Assembly: GCA_963682175.1 (NCBI GenBank)
Contig: OY821772.1
Span: 48,320,925-48,384,924, forward strand
From: Triglochin maritima
Lineage: Eukaryota; Streptophyta; Magnoliopsida; Alismatales; Juncaginaceae
DNA: 64,000 nt
Direction: 5' to 3'
Shown: piece by piece, positions 24,301-34,636 of the stretch
Position numbering within the stretch: the stretch's first letter is position 1
Layout: every line of letters starts with the position of its first letter
Program-made: the position numbers and the translations under genes
Notes under the pieces: model-generated
What the model saw: only the letters and a program-made list of their open reading frames with translations
What the model was told of the DNA's origin: nothing
The model's database searches: none

Positions 24301-27300
24301 TCGATCCTGTTGTTTTTTAACTTCATTTTGTAGCCATTTGTTATTTGTATTTGTTATAACTGATTGACTCCTATTTCGAAATGGATAATAATTATAAGTT
24401 GGAAAGTGCATCTTTTGCCTAGAGTTGCTGCAGCGTTCAGAAAAGGAGGGGTTCCTTTAGACACACAAAAGCTTGAAGATTCCACTGAAGACAACAAGAA
24501 CTCTGGGTGTGCAGAGGCTTCATCCCATATTGTCCAAGATTACTCATCATAACCTGACATCCAAGGTAAATCTGTTCGCAGGACTTCAAGGAGATGCTGC
24601 TCGTCTGTTCACTCTCTAATAACATTTTCCATATTTTCCTTGTTTATTCATACTACTCAACAAAACCAATGTCCATACAATATAATCATCGTCAGAAAAA
24701 AAGTTATAACCGGAAAGGAGAAGGAGCTTATTTAGTGTCAGGGAATGTATGGGTTTCGATCAAGTACCGGATTAAGAAAACTAACAACTTAATTTGTTTG
24801 AATCGGTAACAGTTCGTTTTTCAAATTTTCTGAAAATGCACCAATTTGACACGCTAAGAACCTCTCCACTTCGTTCAACGACTCAACCACCTTCATGTCA
24901 ATGCATCCTCAAGTTGAAACCATGTGAGGGCACCATTAATCCTCCCTAAAATTCCTCAGTTTTTCTTTACCACGTCAATTCAGCCTAAAACCCCTCCAAC
25001 TACTTACTATTTCCCTCTTAATCCTTCCCAAAACCTCCTAGAATTTCAACACTCTTTTATTCACATTATTTCATTTTATCTTCTTTTTTATTCTTTCACA
25101 ATAATCGTCAAATTAAATATTACTTTATCATTGCAATTTTCACCCCTATACAGAAAAAGACACTACGTGAATTAAAAATAAATAAATCGCAAAATTATGA
25201 TATACTGTACAATGCTTATGCTACTGCAAGTCAGCAAGTGTTGCATATGTTATTCAAAGAAACTTTGCACATGCTATTCAAAGAAACTTGGAGAAACACA
25301 ATAATTGTGCTTCCTTTCAACCACTTAACCTTATACTACATGTTTAATGTTTTGTTAAAAAGTTGTGACGTTGTATACAGTATACCTTTATCTGTATCGA
25401 TTTAAGTAATTCATTGCAATCGCCGCTTTACATTTCCTTGTCTTACGTATGGTCTCTTAGCATTTGGAGTAAAGGTCAATGATCTGTCTGTAGTTAATTA
25501 AGTAGATGCTTGGTTGCTGAGAGGTGGTTTTACATGAACATTTCATTTGTATCACAGAACTAGTCCTTATTAATTAAGGTTTCTGATGAAGGAATAATTT
25601 GAGCGCATTTCAGTTGGTATATTGTGCGATCTGCCTTGTATACGTCAGCAATTCAAAAGTTGGAGCTGTAGAAGTGATAAAAAAAATGGTTAAATTTAAG
25701 GACATGACCTAGTTTTGTGATATTGATCAAGGAATAGTTTGAGGAAAATACTTTAAGTTTGTATTATTGTATCATAAATACAATCGAGTAAAAAACAATA
25801 ATTGGGCATTGGGCAATTTTCAGTGCATTAGTGCAACTAATCCTTATGGTCATGTATCATACATTCATTGTACTTATATCAAGTCAAAGAACCCTTCAAA
25901 AAAGAGAAGTTTTATTGTCGAGGAATTTGAAAATCAAGGGGAGCCGCAAAATGTTTATTACACATCGAGAGTATGGTTTGGCAACAATATTGTTTTGGGA
26001 GGGGAAGAAATGTTTTTGACTAACAAAGAAGGAAATATAAATAAAATATGAGAATTTTTTCTAGTTGGCTGAGAGGATGATAATTGTTATTGAATCATGT
26101 GCAAGAGTTCGCTGACCCAACAACAACATACTACAATAAATCTCCGATTCCATGCTCTCAATGGTTAGTAACACCAGTTAAATTTTAGTACGATGGACAG
26201 ATTGAAAAAAATATGGTACAATGGTATTTGCTCAATCCAATATTTCAAACTCATCCTTAACTTCATGCCATTTACAATATTTGAGGCACTTTCTGCTATT
26301 TCCTCACCTTTTCCCCTCGTATCCACTGTGTAGGAGGACTGTATCGGCCGAGAACTTTGAACCTCTTAAAAAAGACAAAATAAGGGGTCAAAGTCCCTAC
26401 TGTAAGTTGAAAACGATAGCTTCGTTAGTATATTAAAATTTTAGAATTAGTTTGGAGATGGTGTGAGTTGTTTTTTGGGGAATGTCGTAAATGAAAATTA
26501 TTTCCTCACAAATTGTAAATGTGCAGCCTTTTTAATTTTACATTTGAAGAACAGTCAAAATGAAGTATAAATGTACAAGTTGCGACATTTTGGAGCAAAT
26601 GCAGCTTCAAATTGCTTTGAAATATGTCAGAATGTATGAATGCTGCAATATTATGAACAATACAATTGCTTATGTTAAATATGCAATAAATTGTGGTCAT
26701 CTTTCGGTCTTTCCTATTATGTTGTGTTCTCATTTTCTTTCTTCTATACAATCATACAAAGGAGACTTAATTCTGAGACAAATAATATTACTACAATGTT
26801 CTTTGTTCTTGTGCTTAACAGTTGATATTGGAGCTGAAATTTCAAAACTACGACTCAGCAGTTTGACGGTTTCTGGTGATCAATATCGATAAAAATCAAG
26901 GTTGATGTTCACAGTATAGATAACCCAATGTTATTATAGGCAACCTTTTCAAATTTTATGTCCAGTATGCAGAATCTATGGTCATATGTTCCTATGGGCA
27001 ACCTGTTCATGTTTTGCATCTATTATGCAAAATCTGTGGTTGTAGCTATTCGGAGAATGAAAAATCGCAATCAACTGTGACCACATGAACATCTAGGGAA
27101 TGGGACTCGTCCATTTAGCACTGGTTGGAACAAGTGCAGCTACTATTTTTGATTAGTCCTTGCAAACTTTATACAAACTCACATATTGGAAAATGACCCA
27201 AGTGCTGAGTTCTCTCGAATCATTGCTCTCAAGACTGTTTCTATGTAAAAGAAAAAGGCAGAAGACCCACACAGTCTCCAATCTCCCTTTCAATACAAAC

Positions 27301-28185
27301 TGAGTTGACATGGGAATGGAATGGTGTTGGAAAACCGTACTACAACCCTCCTTTAGGTAACCTCTTCTTTTCAGAGCTACTGTATGATTTGGTCATTGGA
27401 CTGCTCCATATCTAACCTTAATCTATAGAAATGCATTTTACAATTCATCTTTCATTAGTCTCAATCTAAAAATCCATTTGCCTCTTCTTGTTGTATATTG
27501 CTTTACATTCCCAATATTCTTAATCTGTAATAATAATATAAAAACTGAAAGAACCCCAAGTTTTTTGTACTTCTCTTGTTTTAAATTATGAACTTGCTCT
27601 GTATAAGGTTTATGTTTAAAACCTATTTAATCTTCCTTTATAGACATCAGCAATATTAACTGTAGTTTCACGTTTTAAGGATTCTGAGACTATTGTTTAG
27701 GATAAATATGATTAACTTCAGTTTCCTTTATAGTTGAAATTGAGTATATGTAAGAACATATATGTGTCGCAAGCGCAGGGATTGACAAGTGTAATCCTTG
27801 GATTATGACCTGAAACACAGCTCTTTAATTGTCTCCCACAAAGCAGTGGAGAATTCAATGAATATGAATGCAGAGACAGGGTTCCAACCTAGACAAGCTA
27901 TTAACTATGTTAAAGCACAAAAATAGTTGAGTTGCTTTTGATAGTAGGCATCTCTGAGCAATCATTCACATCATTATTCATTTAATGCATTCTCATATCA
28001 AACCAACTAAACCAAACATGTTAATTCTTTAGTACAGAGTAGGAGCAGCAGCACAGTGGAGTGGAAAAATTAAACACACCATCCACTTGGTCATCAGCAA
28101 CAAGCTTAGTACAGACGGGAAAGAGCATAAGAAAACCTTCGGACACCAGTGTTCTCATTATAAGAGGAAAGTGGGACTTGAGAAT
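21361..28185. other. Long stretch without a supported gene
   Basis: Many short open frames, none with recognisable similarity. Two plus-strand pieces look like terminal exons, with an AG acceptor, an open frame and a stop: 24430-24552 and 26820-26892. No matching upstream exons were found, so they may be remnants or non-coding RNA. A GCGGCTCCCACCGTAGCC block near 23740 resembles a common plant SINE-like word. A run of nine G is at 23552-23560. Confidence 0.4.
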
Positions 28186-29961
28186 TCAGCAGACGTTATT
28201 AAGTTGATCATCGTCACAATCTTCTTGGATTTTTCCCAGCATCTGGTAGACGGCTGTCGCAATCTCATCGACCGACGTGAGCTGGCAATCGTCCTCCACC
28301 TGCCAAATCGGAAAATTTTAGATTAGCATTTTTGCACTTATTGACGAAATATTAAGATATTATACCTACGGCTCTTTGATACTAATACCGCATTTCAGGT
28401 TTGCTTTTCAATTTTATTATAAATCTCTTAAGTGTTTTTTCTTTCTATTATGCTCTAACTAAATTCTACGATAGGACATTTTCTCTAGGACTAAGCCAGT
28501 TGGATAGTGGCAGAGTTGTTTATTTAGTTCGTTTTGATCTTACATATGATGGATTTAGATCTCAGTATCATTTAGTTTTAGCAATATTATGAAACTAATT
28601 CCTACAAGGTAATAAGGATTATGGTTTTGATAATGGTATATTATTTTCAGGATGACAGTTTTTTTTTTAAAAATTACATTTTTACCTTGAGGCTGAAGGA
28701 ATAGAGAACCATTTGATGAATGGTGGTGACATTGAGATGGAGAGCAGTGAGGCGGACGTTCTGCAAACCGGCAACAATCTTGAGCAATTGCTTGGGCCGA
28801 CGCTTTGAAAGAACCTTAAGATTGGCATGGCTCTCCACCATTGTCACCTCAATGTCAGCTATGGCGGAGCGATTCTCAGCCACTGCCTCATTGCCACAGC
28901 CGAAGGCAGTCGCCCCCTTGGGCGATGGATTTGGGCTTGAAGTGTATTGTGGAAATGTAAAGAAATCAGCAAAAGGCATGCCACCCGTGGAATGTTGTTT
29001 GATCCTTTTTTGGGCTTCCAGAGACTGAAGGAGTTGTTCAAGTTCCTTCACAAAGTTTATTGCTCCTCCAATAATGGATGCTTGATCTCCCTGCAGCACA
29101 ACTAGATTTTGTCAGTCTAAACCAACTTGGGAATGAAATCTAGATTTTGTGACTATTGTGCTGTTCTGGATTTTGTTTACCCCCTTCAAACGTCACAATT
29201 CCGGCCACAGTCAACTGATCTCACCAAAATTTTCTTCTATGAACAAAATTGTCAAGATCTGATTCTACCCACAAAGCATAGAAATGAGAAGGCAAATCAT
29301 GTAAACACACGGGGGACAGTGGACAGATAATAAATAAGGTTTTGTGCACCATGGAAGTGAAGTAACCAATCTACATAGAAATTAGTTTCTTGTACTTGAA
29401 AAGATAATGACTGCAACAGACACTAATTAACAAAAAAACACTAGACTGAACCAAAAAAATCACACTGGAAAGTGGAAACCAAACAAAAAAAAAGGAAATA
29501 AAAAACAAGAGAAGAAAAGAAAAGAAAAGAGTGCAAACCCTTTGAACATAAGAAGAAGGCATGAGAGAGCGAAGCACGGCGAGGTACTCATTCATCTGTT
29601 TCCTCCTGTTCCTCTCCACAGCAATGTGTGTCATCCTCTGATTCTCCACCTCCTCCTTGTTCTTGCAAGTCTTAGTCCTCCTCCTCTTCCTCCTCCCGGC
29701 CACCGTGGCCGCCACCTCCACCTTCCCACCACTTCCATCCTTCTTAATGCTATGATTAGCATCAGAAGTAGAGTAATTATTCACGTCCCAATCATCAAAG
29801 TTGTGGGCAAGAGGTGAAGAACAAGAAGGGTCGATCCAACTCACTTGGAAATCATCCAACAAAGAATCCAACACCATATCCTTGTCATCATAGCACATGG
29901 AAGAACAAATATCTTTGCTGAACAACAAGTCTTGTGGGAACACCACAGTCTCCAATGCCAT
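28186..29961 (-). CDS. bHLH96: bHLH transcription factor, bHLH94/bHLH96-like (subgroup Ia)
   Basis: A nuclear helix-loop-helix regulator that should bind E-box DNA as a dimer; subgroup Ia also contains the stomatal factors SPEECHLESS, MUTE and FAMA. Three coding exons join in phase 0: 29539-29961, 28686-29090 and 28186-28299, giving 313 residues. The N-terminus [13 protein letters not shown] matches the bHLH94/96 type. A basic patch [15 protein letters not shown] precedes the bHLH domain at about 110-165. The basic region [14 protein letters not shown] has the H-E-R DNA-contact residues at 112, 116 and 120. Helix 2 begins [18 protein letters not shown]. The C-terminal part ([15 protein letters not shown] to LYSFSLK, then the last exon) fits the ACT-like dimerisation fold of this subgroup. 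No defects seen. Assignment to bHLH96 rather than bHLH94 or bHLH70 is by resemblance only. Confidence 0.9.
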
Positions 29962-30019
29962 CTTATATATGTGAACTTTAACTTGAACTGAACTACTACT
30001 ACAAGTATACTTATACTAG

Positions 30020-30028
30020 TTTTATATA
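30020..30028 (-). promoter_or_regulatory. Probable TATA box of the bHLH gene
   Basis: TATATAAAA on the minus strand, about 60 bp before the start codon at 29961, leaving room for a short leader. Confidence 0.5.
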
Positions 30029-30642
30029 TGTGAAAGAGGAGGAGAAGTTAACAAACTAACAAACAGACGCAGACCCATGTCACCTTTTGGTTTTCCTGAA
30101 GTGGGAGGAGTGGCAAGAGGGGGTTATAAAGGCAAACAAAAGAACTACAGAAATCTGCCCACGTGAAGGTGTGATGAACTATGAAGAAGAAGAGGTAACG
30201 TGTAGGGTGGCAGAGGATTACTGGATTAGTATTAAGAAGATCTTGAGGGTGGGGTGGTGCTTGTTTGATTTGGTAATAATGACGGTAGTTTAACAGTCCC
30301 AAGAGGACAGGAGGAGAAAAGGCTGACATGGGTTGGGAAAATATTGCATTGGTTTGAGAAATTTGAGGACTTGCCAGAGATTCCCATTCTTTTTCTTTTT
30401 GTTTAGAGATGGATACAGTATGGGAGCAAGAGAGAGATGGGAAATGAGAACATGCATGTTAGCTGGTATGTTTTTTGTAGAATTCTTCTACTTTATTTTA
30501 ATGTTATACCTGCATACGGTGCTTGATGTTGCCCACTTAAAAAATTAGTTAGTATGTCTTTTGGTAAAAGGGTTGATTATGTATTGTGTTGTTGTTTACC
30601 TTGAATATGTGTTTAAAGTATTCGTGCAGGAAAATAGACATT

Positions 30643-30968
30643 CGGTCGACCGGAAGGCGTTCGGTCGACCGGATGTGTGTTCTGATTAGTCTAGCAGAAG
30701 TGCCTGTCTATTTTCGGTCGACCGGAATCTAGGATTCGGTCGACAAGGCACAAAATAGGAGTTGGGCAAAAGTGCCTGTCGGTTTTCGGTCGACCAGGAA
30801 CATACGAGAAGCTGGGAGAAAAGTGTCTGTTGATTTTCGGTCGACCGGAACTTAAGTGTACGGTCGAGCAAGCCAGAAAAATTACTGTCGCTTTTCGGTC
30901 GACCGGTAAAAGCTAGTTTGCGATACGGTTAGAGGATCGGTAGACTAAAGCACCCGTTCGGTCGATCG
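30643..30968. repeat. CGGTCGACCG palindrome cluster, copia 5' LTR
   Basis: Motif starts at 30643, 30662, 30715, 30737, 30787, 30838, 30861, 30896 and 30959. Several are damaged: CGGTCGACAA at 30737 and CGGTCGAGCA at 30861. Confidence 0.9.
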
Positions 30969-31044
30969 TTTAACCCAGTTTCTGCCCACGTTTTGCATAT
31001 TTCTCCACGCGATTTTTGTGCAACTTATACTTGTTTTGGCCGCA

Positions 31045-31053
31045 TATATAAAG
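31045..31053 (+). promoter_or_regulatory. Copia LTR TATA box
   Basis: TATATAAAG, about 80 bp downstream of the last palindrome motif; the 3' LTR has the equivalent TATATAAAT near 41226. Confidence 0.6.
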
Positions 31054-31407
31054 GCAATTTCGTCCCCTTTGTAATAGGAGAACAATTAGATTGTTTGTGA
31101 TTGTCCACTTTGCATTCTTGAGAGAAAAGAGAGAGAGAGCATCCTTGTGATTCAGTGTGAGAATTTGAGTCGGGTGTTTCGTCGGTTCGTTCGTGTCTCC
31201 TGTAAACATCTCTTTGTAATACGTTTCTCTATAGTGGATTTGGAGTTGTGTCGTCCGTGGTTTTTCCCGCATTGGGTTTCCACGTTAAATCTTGCGTGTT
31301 TTGTGTGGTTTGGATTTTGGATTTGCGTTTTGTTCTCAAGTTTAGCCAATTGAATTTGTTATTTCTATTCCGCTGCGTATTTGGGATTTGTTTTAATTCC
31401 TAACAAC

Positions 31408-31419
31408 TGGTATCAGAGC
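31408..31419 (+). other. Copia primer-binding site
   Basis: TGGTATCAGAGC two bases after the 5' LTR, complementary to the 3' end of initiator methionine tRNA, the usual primer for plant copia elements. Confidence 0.9.
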
Positions 31420-31468
31420 TTTTGGTCCGAATTTTGGGGTTTTTTCATCGATCTTTTGTCAAGTACTC

Positions 31469-32554
31469 ATGGCGAATCATTGGAAGATTGAGAAGTTGAG
31501 CCGATATGTGAATTTCGGCATGTGCCAAGTCAAGATGCATGTAATTCTGGTGCAGCAAGAGGTGGAGGACGTTTTTGAGGGCATAAACAAGTTGCCAAAA
31601 GAAATGTCCGATCAAGATAGGTTGAAGCTTGATCGAAAGGCGATGTCAACAATTAAGTTATCGTTGTCTGACGAAGTTCTGAGAGAAGTGTGAAAGGAGA
31701 AGACGGCTACAAGTATGTGGAAGAAATTAGAGGAAGTCTACATGAAGAAGTCACTTGCGAGCCGGATTATCTTGAAGAAGAAGTTGTTCCTATTCAAGAT
31801 GAAGTCGGGTATCTCCCTTCAGCAACACTTGGATGATTTCAATGCAATCATCATGGACTTGAAGAAGGTTGAAGCAAGGTTTTCTGATGAGGATCAAGCG
31901 ATCCTTTTACTTTGCTTGTTGAGTTCTTCATATGATCACTTCGTGGAGACGATGATGTATAGCAGGACCGACATCTCTCTTGCGGATGTCAAAAACGCAC
32001 TCTCCTCCAAATCTGACATGGAGAAGAGGTCTGATGGTTCTGAGTTGAGCAAAAGTGAAGCACTTGTTGCTCGTGGTAAGGGGAAAGAGAGGAGTTTCTC
32101 AAAGAACACCTCTAAGACCAAGTCGAAGGACAAATATATTATTTGTCATTACTGCAAAAAGAAGGGTCACAAGATATCAGAATGTTTTAAGCTACAGAAC
32201 AGAGAGAAGCAGAGGGGTTCTAGTAGTGGTGATCAGTCAGGTTCGAATGTTACGGAGTCTGATTCTGATTTTGTGTTGACAGCTACAGGTTCTTCTGAAG
32301 CTTCCGACGGTTGGGTGATTGACACGGGCAGTACATTCCACTTAACTCCGAATAAACACTGGTTTTCATCTTATGAATCAATGTCAGGTGGAATGGTTGT
32401 GATGGGCAATGGTGACAAGTGCGAGGTTGCAGGAATTGGTTCTGTCAGATTGAGGACCCACGATGACCTAGTCGAGATTTTATCGGATGTGCGACATGTT
32501 CCAAAGGCGAGCAAGAATCTGATTTCAGTAGGTAGTCTGACTGCAAAGGGCTAC
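31469..32554 (+). pseudogene. Copia gag and protease region (5' part of polyprotein)
   Basis: A single frame from the ATG at 31469 is broken by one TGA at 31691-31693 and continues to the nested insertion. It contains the gag helical domain, a zinc knuckle CHYCKKKGHKISEC (CX2CX4HX4C) and the aspartic protease motif WVIDTGSTFHL. The frame then reads through LISVGSLTAKGY and stops where the second element has inserted. Dead because of the stop and the insertion. Confidence 0.9.
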
Positions 32555-34064
32555 TGTTGGATCGTGTGGGTTATGGGTCCACTAATCAATTTTAATCTAA
32601 TCCCTAATTTTCTACTTGATTAAGCAAACAAATGCGCAGCGGAATAAACAAACAAGTAGAGAAAGAAAGACAATGCAAACCACAAAAGACGCGTCGGTTT
32701 TTATAGAGGTTCGGCACCCCACCCGAGTCCTAGTCCTCTCTTGTAAGCTCCGCTCGACTCCGCGAGCTCCGCCTACGTCTTCACTAACCACTCCCCGTTC
32801 CGGGCCGGGAGAGAACGCCTTTACACCACAAGCAACGCGAACAACCCTCGCTTGCTTGAATTCTTCCTCTCACAATCCGAGAGGGACACTTCGGGCTTTC
32901 ACCGAAGTCCTTGCTTCTTTTGACAACACTTGTAACTGAGTGGGATTCACTCTCTAATTGAGCACACTTTGAGTAGGATGAGTATATGATCAAATGTGTG
33001 AAGTTTAGGCTTAAAGAGTGTAGAATTGGGAGCTTTGAGGATTGAGGTTTCTCTCTAATGTATTGGGACAATTGGAGTTGGAGAGTTGTGTTAACAACAA
33101 GTCTTGATCCTCTATTTATAAGCTCCTAAGGTATTCTAGCCGTTGGGGATAGATTTGATTGGGTTTTGTGCAAGATACACAAAGCAGAAAATCGGGCTGC
33201 AAATCTGTCCAGAACCGGTCGACCGAAACTAGTAAACCGGTCGACCGTTAACTTGATTTCAAAGAGAACGGTCGAACAAAAGAATATTCGGTCGGACAAA
33301 CGAGCTAGAACTTAACTCTACTTAAGTGAATCGGTCGAACCAAAGTATGGGGCGGTCGACCGATAAGGGAATTCGGTTGAGACAAAGGTCAATCGGTCGA
33401 ACGAGAAATGTGTCGACCGATAGCAGGGAATTTGGTTTCTGAAAAATGTTCAACCGGTCGACCGAAACAAGGTCTTCGTTCGACCGGTTACCGAATGTAT
33501 TTTGGGGTTAAGTTTTGTTTTATACGAATACGACCGTTATAGGAATACGACAAGAAAAACGGTCATATTAAAATCCGGGATCGGTCGACCGAAAAGGTAG
33601 AACCGGTCGACCGGTAGAGTTCGGTAAAATCACTGTGGAGAGTCTGTTATAAACCGGTCGAACTGAGAACTGGTTCGGTCGACCGGTTCACACAGGAAAT
33701 CTGGGTTTAAGTTTATAAGTGATTTCCGACTAAGGTTTGGGTGATCTAATGAAGTCCAAATAATGTGAAATTTCGTGTGTGACTTCTATAGGGAACCTAT
33801 TGTGTATGTGATTGGTTTTTAACTCTTGTATGCTCAATTTACACATGTTCCTAAGACTCAAAATAAAATCAAGATTACAAGTCTTCATTTAGCTTTATTA
33901 CAAATCTTGACTTGATTTCCTTCCTTCCATGAGTCTTGATCACCTGTAGAGGTTAGCACATGCAATATATATGCAATGCAATATGTGTGCTACTCTACAT
34001 CATCATAATTAAGATTAGGTTAATTAAATCATCAAAACCTAGATTAAGGCCAAAAAGCCAACAA
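32555..34064 (-). repeat. 3' LTR of the gag-only element
   Basis: 1510 bp; lies on the left because the element is in minus orientation. Near-identical to 36331-37839. Confidence 0.93.
33216..33685. repeat. CGGTCGACCG palindrome cluster, gag-only element, left LTR
   Basis: Seven perfect palindromes and about eight variants such as CGGTCGAACA. Pair spacings include 33216 to 33238 (22), 33332 to 33353 (21), 33455 to 33477 (22), 33582 to 33604 (22) and 33655 to 33676 (21). Confidence 0.92.
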
Positions 34065-34080
34065 TCTCCCCCTTTTTGAT
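34065..34080 (-). other. Polypurine tract of the gag-only element
   Basis: Minus strand TCAAAAAGGGGGAG immediately before the 3' LTR, the priming site for plus-strand DNA synthesis. Confidence 0.8.
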
Positions 34081-34636
34081 GATGGCAACCTATATCTTAA
34101 TTCTATCTAAATACATGGAATTTGTATATGTAAACTATGCATATTAATGCTCCCCCCTATGGATGTGCATAGTTTTTGTTCAATTTTATGCCAAATTCCA
34201 AGTTACCCCACTTAATTATCTCTCCCCCTTTGACATCCATCAAAAATAATAATTATTTAAGACTTTAAGCTTAGAATTTGGATGTCTTGTAATGAAGTTG
34301 CTCCCCCTAATTTTTGCACTTCATTACTCTAATAAAAGATATAACATTTAAGCTCCCCCTATCAATAAGGCTAAATGGAAACAATGAGTATGATTCAAGT
34401 TAAGTTCATTTAAGTTTCAACTTAAGCCTTATTCTAACATCCATTTAAAATTTGACATTTAGAATCAATGGATGTGATAAATGATTTGCAATGAATAGGG
34501 ATAATGATTTTCAATGAATTGAACTTATAAAGATATGACAATTGAGCATATAAATTAGATTAGAGCTAAATTTTGAGAAATTTCAAGGATAGAAATTTAT
34601 ACCAAACTTGAATCTTGATTAGCACCAATCTCCTCC

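Larger units (their letters stand above)
30587..31405 (+). repeat. Copia 5' LTR
   Basis: 819 bp, TG...CA. It holds palindrome motifs from 30643 to 30968, then a TATA box TATATAAAG at about 31045, then a long R/U5 region. It is 24 bp shorter than the 3' LTR through several indels, mostly at the motifs. Confidence 0.93.

Noticed and set aside
25767..26051. Unassigned 94-codon plus-strand frame
   Set aside because: It begins at TTG rather than ATG, resembles no known protein and has no neighbouring exon. Not enough to call a gene.
32616..32939. A 107-codon open frame, repeated identically at 36392-36715
   Set aside because: It lies within the two LTRs of the gag-only element and is duplicated only because the LTR is. 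No start context or protein similarity.
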